Source: Corbicula japonica
Lineage: Eukaryota; Mollusca; Bivalvia; Venerida; Cyrenidae
Assembly: GCA_038501625.1 (NCBI GenBank)
Contig: JAZAYU010001116.1
Location: 21,236-85,235 of the forward strand
Direction: 5' to 3'
DNA: 64,000 bases
This document shows positions 46,180-57,103 of the stretch, piece by piece. The translations under genes and the position numbers were made by a program. Below the pieces are notes generated by a model. The model had not been told where the DNA came from. It was given only the letters and a program-made list of their open reading frames with translations, and did no database searches. The first letter of the stretch is position 1. Every line of letters begins with the position of its first letter.

Positions 46180-46523
46180 TCACATCGTTGCAAGCTCTTG
46201 AAAAGCGAACAAGCTGAAGGTGCAATATTTCTACGTGTCTGTGGTCTTTGGATGAAATCGAAGAAATATATTCAGCAGAAAAAAAGCAAAAATTTAAATC
46301 GCAAAATATTATTCTGTTTTTAAACTAAAAACACCTGAATCGCCATATCCGATAAAAGCTGTTTAAAATAAAGGCAGGGTAAAATAGTAACGAACATTTG
46401 CCGTAAATCGTTATACGCATACTATAAATGCGACATTTGCTCAAACATTTCTCATTCAATTCAATGTTGTTTTAGAGTTGTTATTCATTGATAAAAATAT
46501 CTGTGTAAAGTTTGAAAAATTGA

Positions 46524-46939
46524 GTACAGTACTGTGAACGTTAAAGGTTACAAACGAAACGCACGATACGCGATATACGGACGCACGATACACGATAGAC
46601 GGACGCACGATACGCGATAGACGGACGCACTATACACGGTAAACGAACGATACACGATATTGCCAATTCACATAATTTGGGGACGAGATTTCTAAAAATT
46701 TGAAAATGTTTACAGAATATAATATGAATGGTTGAAATTAAATCACATAAATTTGAATAAGCGTGTAACTTAATCACGTTGATGATAAAATTAAAAACGT
46801 TTTATGCACGATACACGATATACCGACGCACGATGCACGTTAAGCGGACGCACGATACACGTTAGACGGACGCACGATACGTGATAGACGGACGCACGAT
46901 AGACGCAAATTTTGTAACATTAACGTTCACAGTACTGTA
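46524..46939 (-). mobile_element. F element, full copy, reverse orientation, 416 bp
   Basis: Ends tacagtactgtgaacgtta and aacgttcacagtactgta. Two tandem blocks of the acgcacgatacacgatagac type surround an AT-rich centre (aaaatttgaaaatgtttaca), matching 35,543-35,962 in reverse. Confidence 0.75.
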
Positions 46940-47689
46940 TGTAAGATATTTTGAGAATTGCTAAAACAAACCAACTAATTCATTGCTTTAGAGTAACATA
47001 TGTAACAGTTATTGACAAATGAATAAAAATATTGAATTATATACAGTTTATACGAAGTGTTGACAATTTAATAGTGATATTCTCCCGACACATTACCTAA
47101 TATGAACCGCAGAAATTTTTCTTGAATACAAGATCAGGTCATCCTGTGTTTTCATCCGTGTAAGAAATTTCGATCCTACACCCACATGTAGAATGAGTCA
47201 CGTGAGTGACGTCATGTCTTCCAGAATCTGACGTAACATATTTAAGTTAATGACGTCATTTATGAAATAAAGTTTGCGTAAATGTCAGTATTTCAGTATT
47301 AGGAAAAAAATAGTTCGTATACATACACACTAATGTTATTAATAATAAAATTTACGCAAGAAAAAGTATCTCATTCAGTATAGATTGAAAAATCTGTCAC
47401 CTCGGGTTTTAGCGGGAACTCGACAGAGCCTCATTCCCGCAAAACGGTTAACCCTCAGTGACAGATTACTCCATCTTCACCTCACGCTCATGCATGATAC
47501 TTATAATCCTTCATGGGAACCGAAAGCGCAGATATAAAACACGCAGCTATGTTTGCATCCACCTTTGTGGGCAAAACGCAGCAATCTATGTCCGCAGAAA
47601 TAGTCCGCTATGTGGTATGTTAAATAGAGAAACATTTATAACATTTATTTGTGCACTCGTTTATTAACTGCATTTTGCCGTCAATATCA

Positions 47690-48030
47690 TCAGAAACACA
47701 GCCTCTCCACGCAGCGAACAAGTAGAGAGAAAAATAGAGCATGTGTTCATAAGAATATCAATTTCAAATAAGACACCACAAATAAACGAAAAATAGAACC
47801 CTTGGGATTAACGCCTGGAGGGGTCAATGGCAAAACTGTTTGTTTTAAACTAAGTGCCACTTGGTGTTTAACTAGGTAATATGGAGCATCAACCTTACAC
47901 TTCTTTCCACAGGTTAACATATCGAGGGGTCAGTGCAAAACTATTGTAACTACATTGAAATAAAGAAGGAGTTACAATAGTTTTGCATTGACCCCTCGAT
48001 ATGAACAAACAAGTACAAGTTGTCAACAGA
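47690..48030 (+). repeat. R copy interrupted by a hairpin MITE
   Basis: R blocks (acagcctctccacgcagcga, gacaccacaaa, then aggttaacat) are split at 47,920. R resumes after 48,000 with atgaacaaacaagtacaagt. Confidence 0.6.
47921..48000. mobile_element. Short hairpin MITE, 80 bp
   Basis: A 31-bp stem begins atcgaggggtcagtgcaaaa and pairs with the end ttgcattgacccctcgat, with a single G/T discrepancy and a ~18-nt loop. A second copy is at 52,678-52,776. Confidence 0.8.
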
Positions 48031-48539
48031 GGTCAATAGTATTTAGCGCTGTATTGAGTGTATATTAATAAGCTGTGAGATAAATTTGCAAGAGTCCCAT
48101 TTTTCGTCCTTTTATTTGTTATGTTATTTTATTATGCTATGTTTAACTTAGTGTACTAGTGTTAAATATATATAACCATTGTATTGCACTTACCCCGAGA
48201 CATAGACTCGTCTGAGTCTTACTCGAGTTCAACCCAGTAAGACAAAACACAGTTGAGGTCCTTTTTACTTTTTTGCGTAGATATAACTAACTGTACATAA
48301 TCCTTACTGTTATTACGCATTTAAATCAACAATACTTGCACTAAATTCCACTCTTAATAGTTCACCGTACTGATTATTCATTTTCATTATCTGAAACGTG
48401 TAATACGCATTCTATACTCATACCGTGTATTGAAACACACAGACTGAGGTGACCGGTGACAGTTGTGTAGATAGCCTGAGCTTTCCGCTCGTCGACTGAC
48501 GCGGTTCATCAACGAAGTAAAATATGCTCTTTCTTGGGT

Positions 48540-48668
48540 TGTCCACTTGTAAAATAAACTAATTAGACATGCCGTGATCGGAATAAGAATATTGTTTTAT
48601 GTATATATGTTCTCATGTTTATGTTTGTACAATCTGAGAAAAATGTAATAAACTTGGAAACTTGGAAA
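48540..48668 (+). mobile_element. LINE-like 3' tail, plus orientation
   Basis: Ends AATAAACTTGGAAACTTGG with repeated cttggaaa units, the same AATAAA-plus-tandem-tail layout as the minus-strand LINE at 49,400. No RT sequence is attached. Confidence 0.35.
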
Positions 48669-48669
48669 C

Positions 48670-49395
48670 AGCGACTTTATTATATTTCTCACAGTTATTC
48701 CAAATTCATTAATAAGGAGCTCAAGTTACGTAGCTGGTTTTTCCCTAGATCACTAGAGACCAGTCTCAAATCGGAAGTGAATTTTTAAGAAATAGACAGG
48801 AGCGGTCTTTTTTATTGAATTAACTCTGCTTCAGGTACCTGACCATTAATTTCATATCCGCATCTCATTTTTTGAAAGATTTAATTATAAAAAATGTCCT
48901 CCACGGGGAATTGATTAGTTTATTTGATACTTTCCTAAGGAATACCTTTCCTCCAATTAAAATAAACGTGGAAAATATAGAAGAGCAGTAGGTACATGTA
49001 ATTAAATAAGAAAAATAAACATAACAACAATAACTCAATTAACTTTATTAAATAAAGCATCGTGGAATAGATACAAAATTTAGAGAAATAAAAAACTAAC
49101 ATTTAATGACACGTCGGTTGGGTCATTTTCTCATTCATATAGTTTCTGCTACTTTGTACGAAGAAGTGACGTTTTTTATTTAATCTCTAAGTTTTGTAAG
49201 TAGACTTTAGTAAACATAAAATAGACAGATTTTAAAACGCTATAATTATAATCACTGTAAATAAAATAATATAATTTTAAAAGTTTGGAAGTTTAAACTT
49301 GAGAGTAGATAATCATTAAATGTGTGTTTGTGATATTTGAATATTTTGTAATTTTATTGAGAATAAAATCTAGAGTAAGTGATTTCTTTTCAAAC
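48670..49395. other. Gene-free stretch
   Basis: AT-rich; no coding or repeat signal with a partner elsewhere in the window was seen. Confidence 0.35.
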
Positions 49396-49399
49396 CACT

Positions 49400-51205
49400 C
49401 GAATATACGATATACGATACGAAAAGTTTATTTGTATAAAACATCAAACGATGCTTATAACAATACAATACAATACATGTAAATAGCACAAAGGGGACAT
49501 AGTTTACAGAAGAGCGAAACAATGTTCAATACGTAAAGTACGGTAATGATGTTTGATAACATACAATATGGTGTCACATATAGTAGTTAACAGGATTAAT
49601 ATTAATAGTTAATATTATCAAAGATAACACATATCTGAATATAATAGCGTTGAAGATAACATGTTGTTTAAAAGATAATACATGTAGCTATAATGAAACG
49701 GTGAAAGAAAAAGAGAATGGAAATTACACATTTCTTTTTAAATTTGCAAAGTATATGTATTTAGCTAAATTAAGAAGAATCTTGGGTGTTGTTGTAGACA
49801 TGAGTTGTTCAAATTTGTTTATAGTCGGCCAATGATTGTAATATGGTTTTAGGTATTTACTTCTTATTTCACGATAATATGGACATACTAACAGGAAGTG
49901 AAACTCGGATTCTATTTGTCGCATATTACAGTATCTACATAGTCTTTCTTCTCGGGGTAAATTTTCATAACGTCCAGTTTCAATTCTTAAAGTATGTGAT
50001 GAAATTCTAAATTTAGTGAGCGCAACTTTAAATTTTCCGTCTGGTATAATTTGTAGATATTTTTCAAACTCAAATTCGTGTTTAAATAGGGAATATGCGT
50101 CTAGTTTGCTGGAATTATTAATCGTAGAATACGAAGTTTGTTTGTAATTGTCGAGAATGCGAGATTTTATCAGTTCAAATTGTATGTTAGTAACGCTTTG
50201 ATTATTCCAGATGTATGATAAACCGTGGTTGTCTAACATATTTTTTATTTGATAGGCCCAGTTCTGTCCATTGTAAGTTCTGTTTGCGTCAGCATCGTCT
50301 TTTATCAATAAATATGTTCTTTTAAGTAATGAATTATTATCTTGTCTGCAAAGTTTTGACCAGTATTTTAACATCAATATTTTTCTTTTAACTGCTAATG
50401 GAAATCTACCAGTTTCACCGTATAATGCTGAAAGATGAGTTGACTTTTTAACACAAAGAATTCGTCGTAAAAATTTTGTATGGATTAGTTCAATGTCATT
50501 AGCCGGATGGTTACCCCAGATCTCCGCTCCGAAATTTAAAATGGACGTTATTAATGTGTCAAACATTTTAATCTTTTGCGACATATGTAATTCTACGTTA
50601 TGAAAAATACCAAATAAGTTATGTAAAGCAATGGATGCATGTTGTGCAATTGTTTTTTGGCTTCTCGCCCAATTACCATTTTTGAAAAACGTCATTCCTA
50701 GGTATTTGAATGAGTTGACTAGTTCAATCTGTGTATTATTTATATAGAAATTATAAGTAGTGTGTCTTCCTTTTTCAAATATCATCGCTTTTGTTTTTGA
50801 AGAATTAATCTTAAGACCCCAAATATTACAGTACTGTTGAATGTCATTTAACATGTGTTGTAACGTTTCCGGCGATTTTGCGAAAAGAACCTGGTCGTCA
50901 GCATAAAGTAATAAAAATAATTTCAATTCATCAATAGTGAACATACCATTTAGGTCAGACGTTATACATTCATTAATGTCGTTAACGAAGAGCATAAAAA
51001 GTAATGGGGAACTCGGGTCTCCCTGTTTCAAGCCGATATTAGAGCTGAAGAAATCAGATTTATTTGCGTTAAAGCGAACACAAGATTTTACTGTTTGATA
51101 CATTGATTTTATTGCCCTTACTAGTTTGCAGCTTATGTTTTCCGAGTTAAGGTTTTGCCACAAGAGAGATCGGTCAATTTTATCAAAACATTGTTCGTAG
51201 TCTGA
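49400..51205 (-). mobile_element. 5'-truncated LINE (Jockey/CR1/L2-like grouping)
   Basis: It covers the C-terminal half of the pol ORF plus a ~320-bp 3' UTR ending AATAAACTTTTCGTATCGTA with short tandem units. The 5' end stops within RT motif A (DKIDRSLLW near 51,170-51,200), after which a stop appears, so truncation occurred during insertion. The frame is uninterrupted, suggesting a fairly recent insertion. Confidence 0.75.
49724..51163 (-). CDS. LINE reverse transcriptase, C-terminal part (479 codons from first Met)
   Basis: RT motifs in order: GLKQGDPSSPLLF (motif B, residues ~45-57), LLLYADDQVLFA with catalytic YADD (motif C, ~86-97), LKINSSKTKAM (motif D, ~117-127) and SFKYLGM (motif E, ~151-157). 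The C-terminal region has KFRISSHTLRIETGR and a CRYC...HFLLVC zinc-knuckle-like motif (~424-445), typical of Jockey-superfamily LINEs. The catalytic aspartate of motif A lies near the truncation, and the endonuclease domain is missing, so it cannot be autonomous. The true start is absent; the first in-frame Met is not a native start. Confidence 0.85.
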   Translation of the reverse strand: MWQNLNSENISCKLVRAIKSMYQTVKSCVRFNANKSDFFSSNIGLKQGDPSSPLLFMLFVNDINECITSDLNGMFTIDELKLFLLLYADDQVLFAKSPETLQHMLNDIQQYCNIWGLKINSSKTKAMIFEKGRHTTYNFYINNTQIELVNSFKYLGMTFFKNGNWARSQKTIAQHASIALHNLFGIFHNVELHMSQKIKMFDTLITSILNFGAEIWGNHPANDIELIHTKFLRRILCVKKSTHLSALYGETGRFPLAVKRKILMLKYWSKLCRQDNNSLLKRTYLLIKDDADANRTYNGQNWAYQIKNMLDNHGLSYIWNNQSVTNIQFELIKSRILDNYKQTSYSTINNSSKLDAYSLFKHEFEFEKYLQIIPDGKFKVALTKFRISSHTLRIETGRYENLPREERLCRYCNMRQIESEFHFLLVCPYYREIRSKYLKPYYNHWPTINKFEQLMSTTTPKILLNLAKYIYFANLKRNV

Positions 51206-51714
51206 CTAATTAATATACTTGTAATTAACAATGAAATGCAATTTTCTGAGAAAAGTAGTTTGATTTTATTCTGTCCTAGCAAATTTGTATCACAAAAAAT
51301 AGTTATGTGCCGAGTATATAACCGAAAAGCAGAACTGTGTTAAATTGTAACTGTTGCGTACATTTTAATAACGATACAACTGTATCTAAAGTCAAGTTAC
51401 TGCAAAGAATGCAAATAATACGTTTATTGGCATCTCTAACATTGTTTAAAGATCTAGGAAAGCAAACATAGCTTAGTTACCTTCACATTAAATTATTTCC
51501 GCCTCCTATGCTCGTTTTTAAAAAAACAGTAAAAGAACGACCTGGAGAGCCAACTAACTAGACCAAAAGAACTCGGTTCATGATGAATCCAACATAAAAT
51601 AGCAATTTTGCGTATACGCTGCTAATTTTATTGTTCTATAAATAATCTATATTATGAACTGTCGAATTTTCTAAGAAGTCAGAGGGTATTTATTTGAAAA
51701 CAATTAAAACAGAT

Positions 51715-52195
51715 CAAAAGGTAACTTTGAAAGCCACCGAACACAAAAACTATGAAAATACTGCAGACTCGGTTTGATTGAGCCTGTTCATGGACAGTAA
51801 TGAAAATGTATATTACTGCCTACGCCGCCTAGCCCCGGGTTGAGCGCAACTCAATATTCACACAAATAAACAGTACAATTTAGATCTATACCAAATGATG
51901 GTGTGAAAACTGCGGTGAATATGAAACCTTCAATGCGGTATTTTCGGTTTAATACCATTCCATGTTAAGCGACGTATGCTCCCCAGATAAAAGAATTGGT
52001 TAGCCCTAAATGAAAAAAAAAACAGTCGGCGAAACTAAACAAAATATAAGCTTGATCTGAGAATATAAATCCTGCAAAATATAAAAAGCAGGAATAATAT
52101 TCTAGGGGTGATGTAGAACAATATCCAAAGCTGGGATATTAAAACCACCGATCTTAAAAATGGCCGAAATAGTAAAACATAGGTAATTTTAGGGA
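51715..52195 (+). repeat. H element copy g, long single copy
   Basis: Covers ggtaactttgaaagccaccg, the hairpin (ggacagtaatgaaaatgtat), gttgagcgcaactcaatatt, the aataccattccatgtt block and ccaaagctgggatatt. It includes both sides of what is the unit junction in the 655-bp satellite, showing that the satellite unit is close to a whole element. Confidence 0.8.
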
Positions 52196-52374
52196 AAGTC
52201 TGAATCGGTCCAGAAATACTTTAACTGTAACTTATGTAACACGAATATTTATATGACTGGACTAATTTTAAGAATGGAACATTTCTAGAATGCCTGTATA
52301 TAGTTGTATCGTTCGCTTTCATTATAGACTTCTTTATTATATCTCATGACAAGTACCACTTTTTTAAACAAAAT

Positions 52375-52625
52375 ATGCGTGTAAGGAAATGCCACATGCA
52401 GAAGACACAGCCTCCTCACACAGGCAACAGTTAGATTAGAAAGAGAAAGAGCATTGGTATTAAAATGATCTATTTCAAAATAGATATCACAAAAAATTAA
52501 CGAGGAAAGGAACCCGAAGTGTTACCGCCTCGAAACGGTAAGTGGCCAAACGATTTGCCACTGGGCGTTTGAACAAGGTTCTCACACTTGCCCAAACAGG
52601 TTCTTATATGACAACGTCCGTCTTT
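52375..52625 (+). repeat. R copy
   Basis: Diverged left part (cacagcctcctcacacaggc), then gttaccgcctcgaaacggta, ccactgggcgtttgaacaag and caaacaggttcttatatgac. Confidence 0.6.
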
Positions 52626-52677
52626 ACTGGTATATTTATTCTAATTTTCAAAGTAGTGTATTTTTATGTATTGTATT

Positions 52678-52776
52678 TCGAGGGGTCAGTGCAAAACTAT
52701 TATAACTACATTGAAAACTATTATAACTACATTGAAATAAAGAAGGAGTTACAATAGTTTTGCACTGACCCCTCGA
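52678..52776. mobile_element. Short hairpin MITE, second copy
   Basis: Same stem as 47,921-48,000 (tcgaggggtcagtgcaaaac / gttttgcactgacccctcga). A 22-bp internal stretch (actattataactacattgaa) is duplicated here. Confidence 0.8.
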
Positions 52777-52828
52777 TTTATACGCCATTTGATTCTGAAG
52801 TGCGGGGAACCATTTTGTAACCATCGGT

Positions 52829-53665
52829 TTATACACCGTGAACATCGGCAAGCAGAACTTTGAGAGCTAAAACTGAAATGAACACAGCAACTGAAACTGT
52901 TGTTGAACAGTTAGTGGCATTGCTTCTGGCAAAGCCAGATCCTTCCAAACAAATTCTAGCTGTTTCTTCTGAGAAGTCAGAAAGAACCACAAACTCACCA
53001 TTAAAAAGGTACTGCTTGGCAACTTTGTTGTAAAGAACTTTTTGGTCCTCACTAAGAAAGTACTCGCCTTTTCGAAGTTCTATTTGTTCACAGAACGAAA
53101 GCTTTGTTATCAAAATAGCAGTTTCCCTTCCATGTATATTATCGTAAAACAATTTATAAAATGGCCTCTGTACAGATAACGTTTCGTTTTCCTTAAAATG
53201 ACTTGTAGAAGGATTAAAATATGGGTAGTCCATATTTAAAAGCGAGGGTTTGAGAATAATTGTTTCATTAACGTACTGTAAAGACCAGTTAGTAATTAAA
53301 AGAAGGTCAACGTTATTCATGATGCTCTTTGGCGAAGCCGATCGAAAGAAACGTGACAAGTATAAAAGGAGGCATTTGTTCTTTGTTCCATAATTGGGGT
53401 TCTCTACTCTATAAAACGCACCAAGCACCGTCCAGTTCTTCAGCTTTAAAGAATTCGGCACCGACAAGCTTTCAATATTTGTTGTTGTGAGATAACCTTT
53501 CTGAATATCAAATGCCTTTATTATGTCGAATTCCTGTTCACTGTTTAGTTCTACTAATAATTGAATATTCTGCTCTAGCCATTGTTGAATTGGAAAAATA
53601 CACCTTCCATTAGTCGTCCGCACTTGTCCAGATGCACAAAGAACTGCCCTGCAGCTGCTAGTTTT
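52829..53665 (-). CDS. Copy B terminal exon: membrane-proximal domain and C-terminal anchor
   Basis: Acceptor ttgttttcag before 53,665; phase 0, matching the donor at 54,256. It encodes 278 residues. The sequence is clearly homologous to copy A throughout (shared SHFKENE, ITKLSFCEQIELRKGEYFLS, SEETARICLEGSGF). It ends with one hydrophobic helix after SNATNCSTT and a short tail. Whole product: about 623 aa, secreted or anchored at the cell surface by a single segment or GPI. Like copy A it resembles the extracellular part of methuselah/adhesion-type receptors without a 7TM domain. Function unknown. Confidence 0.75.
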   Translation of the reverse strand, partial: KTSSCRAVLCASGQVRTTNGRCIFPIQQWLEQNIQLLVELNSEQEFDIIKAFDIQKGYLTTTNIESLSVPNSLKLKNWTVLGAFYRVENPNYGTKNKCLLLYLSRFFRSASPKSIMNNVDLLLITNWSLQYVNETIILKPSLLNMDYPYFNPSTSHFKENETLSVQRPFYKLFYDNIHGRETAILITKLSFCEQIELRKGEYFLSEDQKVLYNKVAKQYLFNGEFVVLSDFSEETARICLEGSGFARSNATNCSTTVSVAVFISVLALKVLLADVHGV

Positions 53666-54255
53666 CTGAAAACAAAGACAAGATGATTATATGGTTTGAA
53701 AAAAATAATAACCAATGTTTATTTTATGCTTCCCAGTGAATCATATGATAAAAAGAAAAGTTGTTTTTACCAGTGAAAGATATATATCTCACTCGTGAAC
53801 TCTGGAGTTATGTGTTTCGAATACAAATGTCGGACCTCACTCGGTGAAATATATTTCTTTCTTACACTGGTTAAACAAATATCCTCGCATTGCACAACGG
53901 ATACTCATCATCATTAAATCCGTTCTTTAGTAACTATTCGGTGTTTCAAAAAGTGAAAAATGCATATCAGGAATGTTTCACCCCAGATAATACAAAATGT
54001 ACACTCTTTCCTATATAAAATAAAATGATACAAAGGCGACTGCATAACATTTTCTTTAAAATATTATCACGTAGCCTCGCTTTTTTAGGTAAACACTAAT
54101 GTACAATTGGCCTCCTTCATCAGATGTTGCAAAATAATACTCAGTAAGGACTTGTGGATGAGCAAGGTGATTAATTAAATATGCATATATATATATTAGG
54201 ATAAACACATGTTCCCCTTAAGTTTATTGTAAAGAAACGAAACAATATTATTTAC

Positions 54256-55097
54256 TTGTTCAGACTTTGTTGGACAAGCTGTAGAGACTAAGCGGTTTGG
54301 TAGGTCTGTTGTCTGAGCCTCCTTGAGCGAAGTAAGATCATCGATATTCAATAATCCAAAGACGCTGGTATCTGAACGTCCCTTTCCAGATTGAATTGCC
54401 GAACATTTAGAGTTTCCGTTAAAAGGAGAGCCTGAACAAATGTAACAAAAGACATTGGCATAAAGTGAGTATCTATTGCCGAAATAAGGTGAAACAAGTC
54501 CACCTTGGCATGCTTCTATTATGTCATTTTTCGTTGCGTTTATAGATACTGGAACTTCAAATGCGGTTGATGTACAGAAGTCAACCATGTCTCTATAGCA
54601 TATTAGTGGTTCTATGTCTCTTAAATCTCCGGGATAGCTGAACTGTACCCTGCATTCCTTAGGCATTAATCCCCTTTCAAGATGTGCCTGCAAATTCTCT
54701 GGTTTATAAACTGCGCATGTAAGTTTGGCTTCCCAGACAACCCCATCAGTTACGTTGTCAAGTTTTGCACAAAGTTCATTCTTGTATATCGCATTTGCTT
54801 GTTTAGAAAACACTGGAAACAAACTCCCCCAAGGTCCCATCTTTCTGTTACCACACTCTTCCGCTTCAAGTTGGTCAGAGTAATCTTTCCATGAGATTGA
54901 TGATATCATGTCATATGAATGGAAGTTTTTAAAATCATTCACTTCTGTTTCTCCGGTAACTGGATACAAACACTGACGTCCAACATCTTCTTTGAAGTTC
55001 TTTTTTGGAACATCTCTGGTTTTTTTACCGTATGCTGGTATGTTAGTAACAAAACAACAATTCCCAGTAATTTCACAGTTAGGTGCGCATGAACAAT
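54256..55097 (-). CDS. Copy B middle exon: SMB-like cysteine knot and extracellular domain
   Basis: Acceptor tgtattttaag before 55,097, donor GTAAAT after 54,256, entry phase 1 and exit phase 0, all as in copy A. It begins DCSCAPNCEITGNCC, the SMB-type spacing. Motifs shared with A include WGSLFPVFSKQANAIYKNEL and EACQGGLVSPY. A frame continues past the donor to 54,196 but has no counterpart in A beyond the splice site. Cysteine positions are conserved with A, supporting purifying selection on an extracellular fold. Confidence 0.75.
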
Positions 55098-55254
55098 CTT
55101 AAAATACATAAAAAACAATTAGTTATTGGTTTTGCCAGTTGGAGTTCATTTCACATACATTGTATTAGAATTTATATGATGTAAAGGGGCAACCTCATAA
55201 CTGCTTAACCGAGAAACAGGTATTACCTATGATGACAAGGTCTGTCTTGTTTCT

Positions 55255-55480
55255 TTGCGTTATTTGATTGTGACCCAAAGTGGCAAATTGCTTTGTCACT
55301 TATCCCGCGCTTCTCATTTTCGTAAATTATTTGTGTTGTTTACAGAATGTTTTTTTAAACTGGCAATTTTATTACACTTGCTCTCTTTTCCCATCTACTT
55401 CTTTCGCTGCGTTGAGAGGCTGTGTATTCTGGGTATGGACATTCCTAATTTGCATTTTTCACTTATTTGTGTGTCCGACT
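55255..55480 (-). repeat. R copy in the copy B intron (first of two)
   Basis: Blocks tgacccaaagtggcaaattg, gaggctgtgtattctggg and attcctaatttgcatttttc match minus-oriented R. Confidence 0.55.
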
Positions 55481-55489
55481 GGTTAACCC

Positions 55490-55710
55490 TATTGTTTTTG
55501 TTTGCGTTAACTGATTGTTACCCCCAGTGGCAATTCGTTTTTGCTACTAACGTGGTAACCCGGGCTTCTCATTTTCGAAGAATATTTGTGTTGTCTATTT
55601 GAAACTTGCCATTTTATTACACATGCCCCGTTATTCTCTCTACGTTTTCCGCTGTGTGGGAAGGCTGTGTATTTTGGAGGAGGAGTGGTATGTCCATTCC
55701 TGATATGCAT
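55490..55710 (-). repeat. R copy in the copy B intron (second of two)
   Basis: Blocks cccagtggcaattcgttttt, aaggctgtgtattttggag and attcctgatatgcatattta. It lies head-to-tail with the preceding R and about 310 bp from the signal-exon donor. Confidence 0.6.
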
Positions 55711-56023
55711 ATTTACCGTGTTTTGTGTTTCTTTAATGTATTACATGTATATCCTTACCTGTCTTCTTACTATTATTAATAAACGGCGCAGTATTTTAAC
55801 TTGTCTGTTTTAATACAATCAATTTATTTGCTTTGTTTATTGTTGAGCAATGAGTATATAAATTCAAATCTTAGACAATAAAATTCTCTACTTTGAATTG
55901 TGAATTTCATACGAATCTGTATGTTGTTGTTTTTTCATATTAGCGGATGTTTCGCTGTAAAACAAATATTGCATTTGTTTATCAAAAATAAAAGACAAAA
56001 ATATACACATTTATTTTACTTAC

Positions 56024-56246
56024 CAGTACAGCATAATCTAAAATCAGAGTCGAGATTGTTTATATTGTCTATATTTGAAGATAGATTTCCTCTGCAAATA
56101 TTTGATCCCGGACACAGCTTCGTCAAGAAGTAAGACATACGCTCCGATATGTCGTTGTTGCTACCAGAACCTTGTGCAGTGTTCATCAGCAGAAGAAACA
56201 TTATGAGTCGTTTCATAGCGCTTCTTGAATAAATAAGGTACCAAAA
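56024..56246 (-). CDS. Copy B signal-peptide exon (coding 56,024-56,216)
   Basis: Acceptor cttctttcag precedes 56,246; donor GTAAG follows 56,024; exit phase 1. Coding begins MKRLIMFLLLMNTAQG, a signal peptide, followed by NDISERMSYFLTKLCPGSN and a terminal double cysteine. It is alignable with the copy A and C signal exons over its whole length, including the short 5' leader. Confidence 0.75.
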
Positions 56247-56605
56247 CTGAAAGAAGAGACAGAAAATTTACTTTAATTTTGTGACGTCTAGTTTAACCCT
56301 CGCCTCGATTAAATGTCCTTGGTTTATAGGAGGGGGAATTTTAATGGCAATTACATAAAATGAAGTAAAACGATCATACATCTTTTTTTGGTTTCATATT
56401 TCATATGTTTTATATTTAAAGACTCTGGGAATCTCGAAGCAGTATAGCCTGTGCTGTGCAGCCAATTTTCCTGTATAAATACGGAAAGCTTGGACTTCAA
56501 AACCTTTAAAACTTCGAAAAAGTTTCGGTCCATTCAAACAAATTGCTTTGATATTTCCTTCTGAAGCTCAGTGGGGACACTATTTATAAAACATCCATAC
56601 GGATT

Positions 56606-56870
56606 AATAGGTTAACGGTGTAATTTTCACACGTTATGACGGTTTACATTGCCACCTAATAGGTTAACGGTGTAATTTTCACACGTTATGACGGTTTACA
56701 TTGCCACCTAATAGGTTAACGGTGTAATTTTCACACGTTATGACGGTTTACATTGCCACCTAATAGGTTAACGATGTAATTTTCACACGTTATGACGGTT
56801 TACATTGCCACCTAATAGGTTAACGGTGTAATTTTCACACGTTATGACGGTTTACATTGCCACCTAATTA
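56606..56870. repeat. 52-bp tandem repeat, five near-identical units
   Basis: The unit contains taggttaacggtgtaatttt and cacacgttatgacggtttac. Units differ by a single visible base (acgatg in the fourth). It lies in the first intron of copy B. Confidence 0.9.
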
Positions 56871-57068
56871 TTAATCACCAGCGTCTATTCTGTTTTCATT
56901 GATCCGATTACAAAAAAGTATTTGATACAAAAATGTGTTGTGGTTACTGGGTAGGAGGCTGCATTGCGGTGATATTTATGAGAATATTGTTAACAGAAAA
57001 TAATTAGAAGTACTTAAGGCCAGAGAAAATAAATTATTAGATTCTCATCCGGAATTGGGGAATTTTTT

Positions 57069-57103
57069 GGGGCGGGTGGTTTTGGACAGGGGCGGGCGGG
57101 GAT
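57069..57103 (+). other. G-run cluster with quadruplex potential
   Basis: Five runs of three or more G (ggggcggg, then ggggcgggcgggg after a 12-nt gap) on the plus strand, in otherwise AT-rich intron sequence. Confidence 0.35.
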
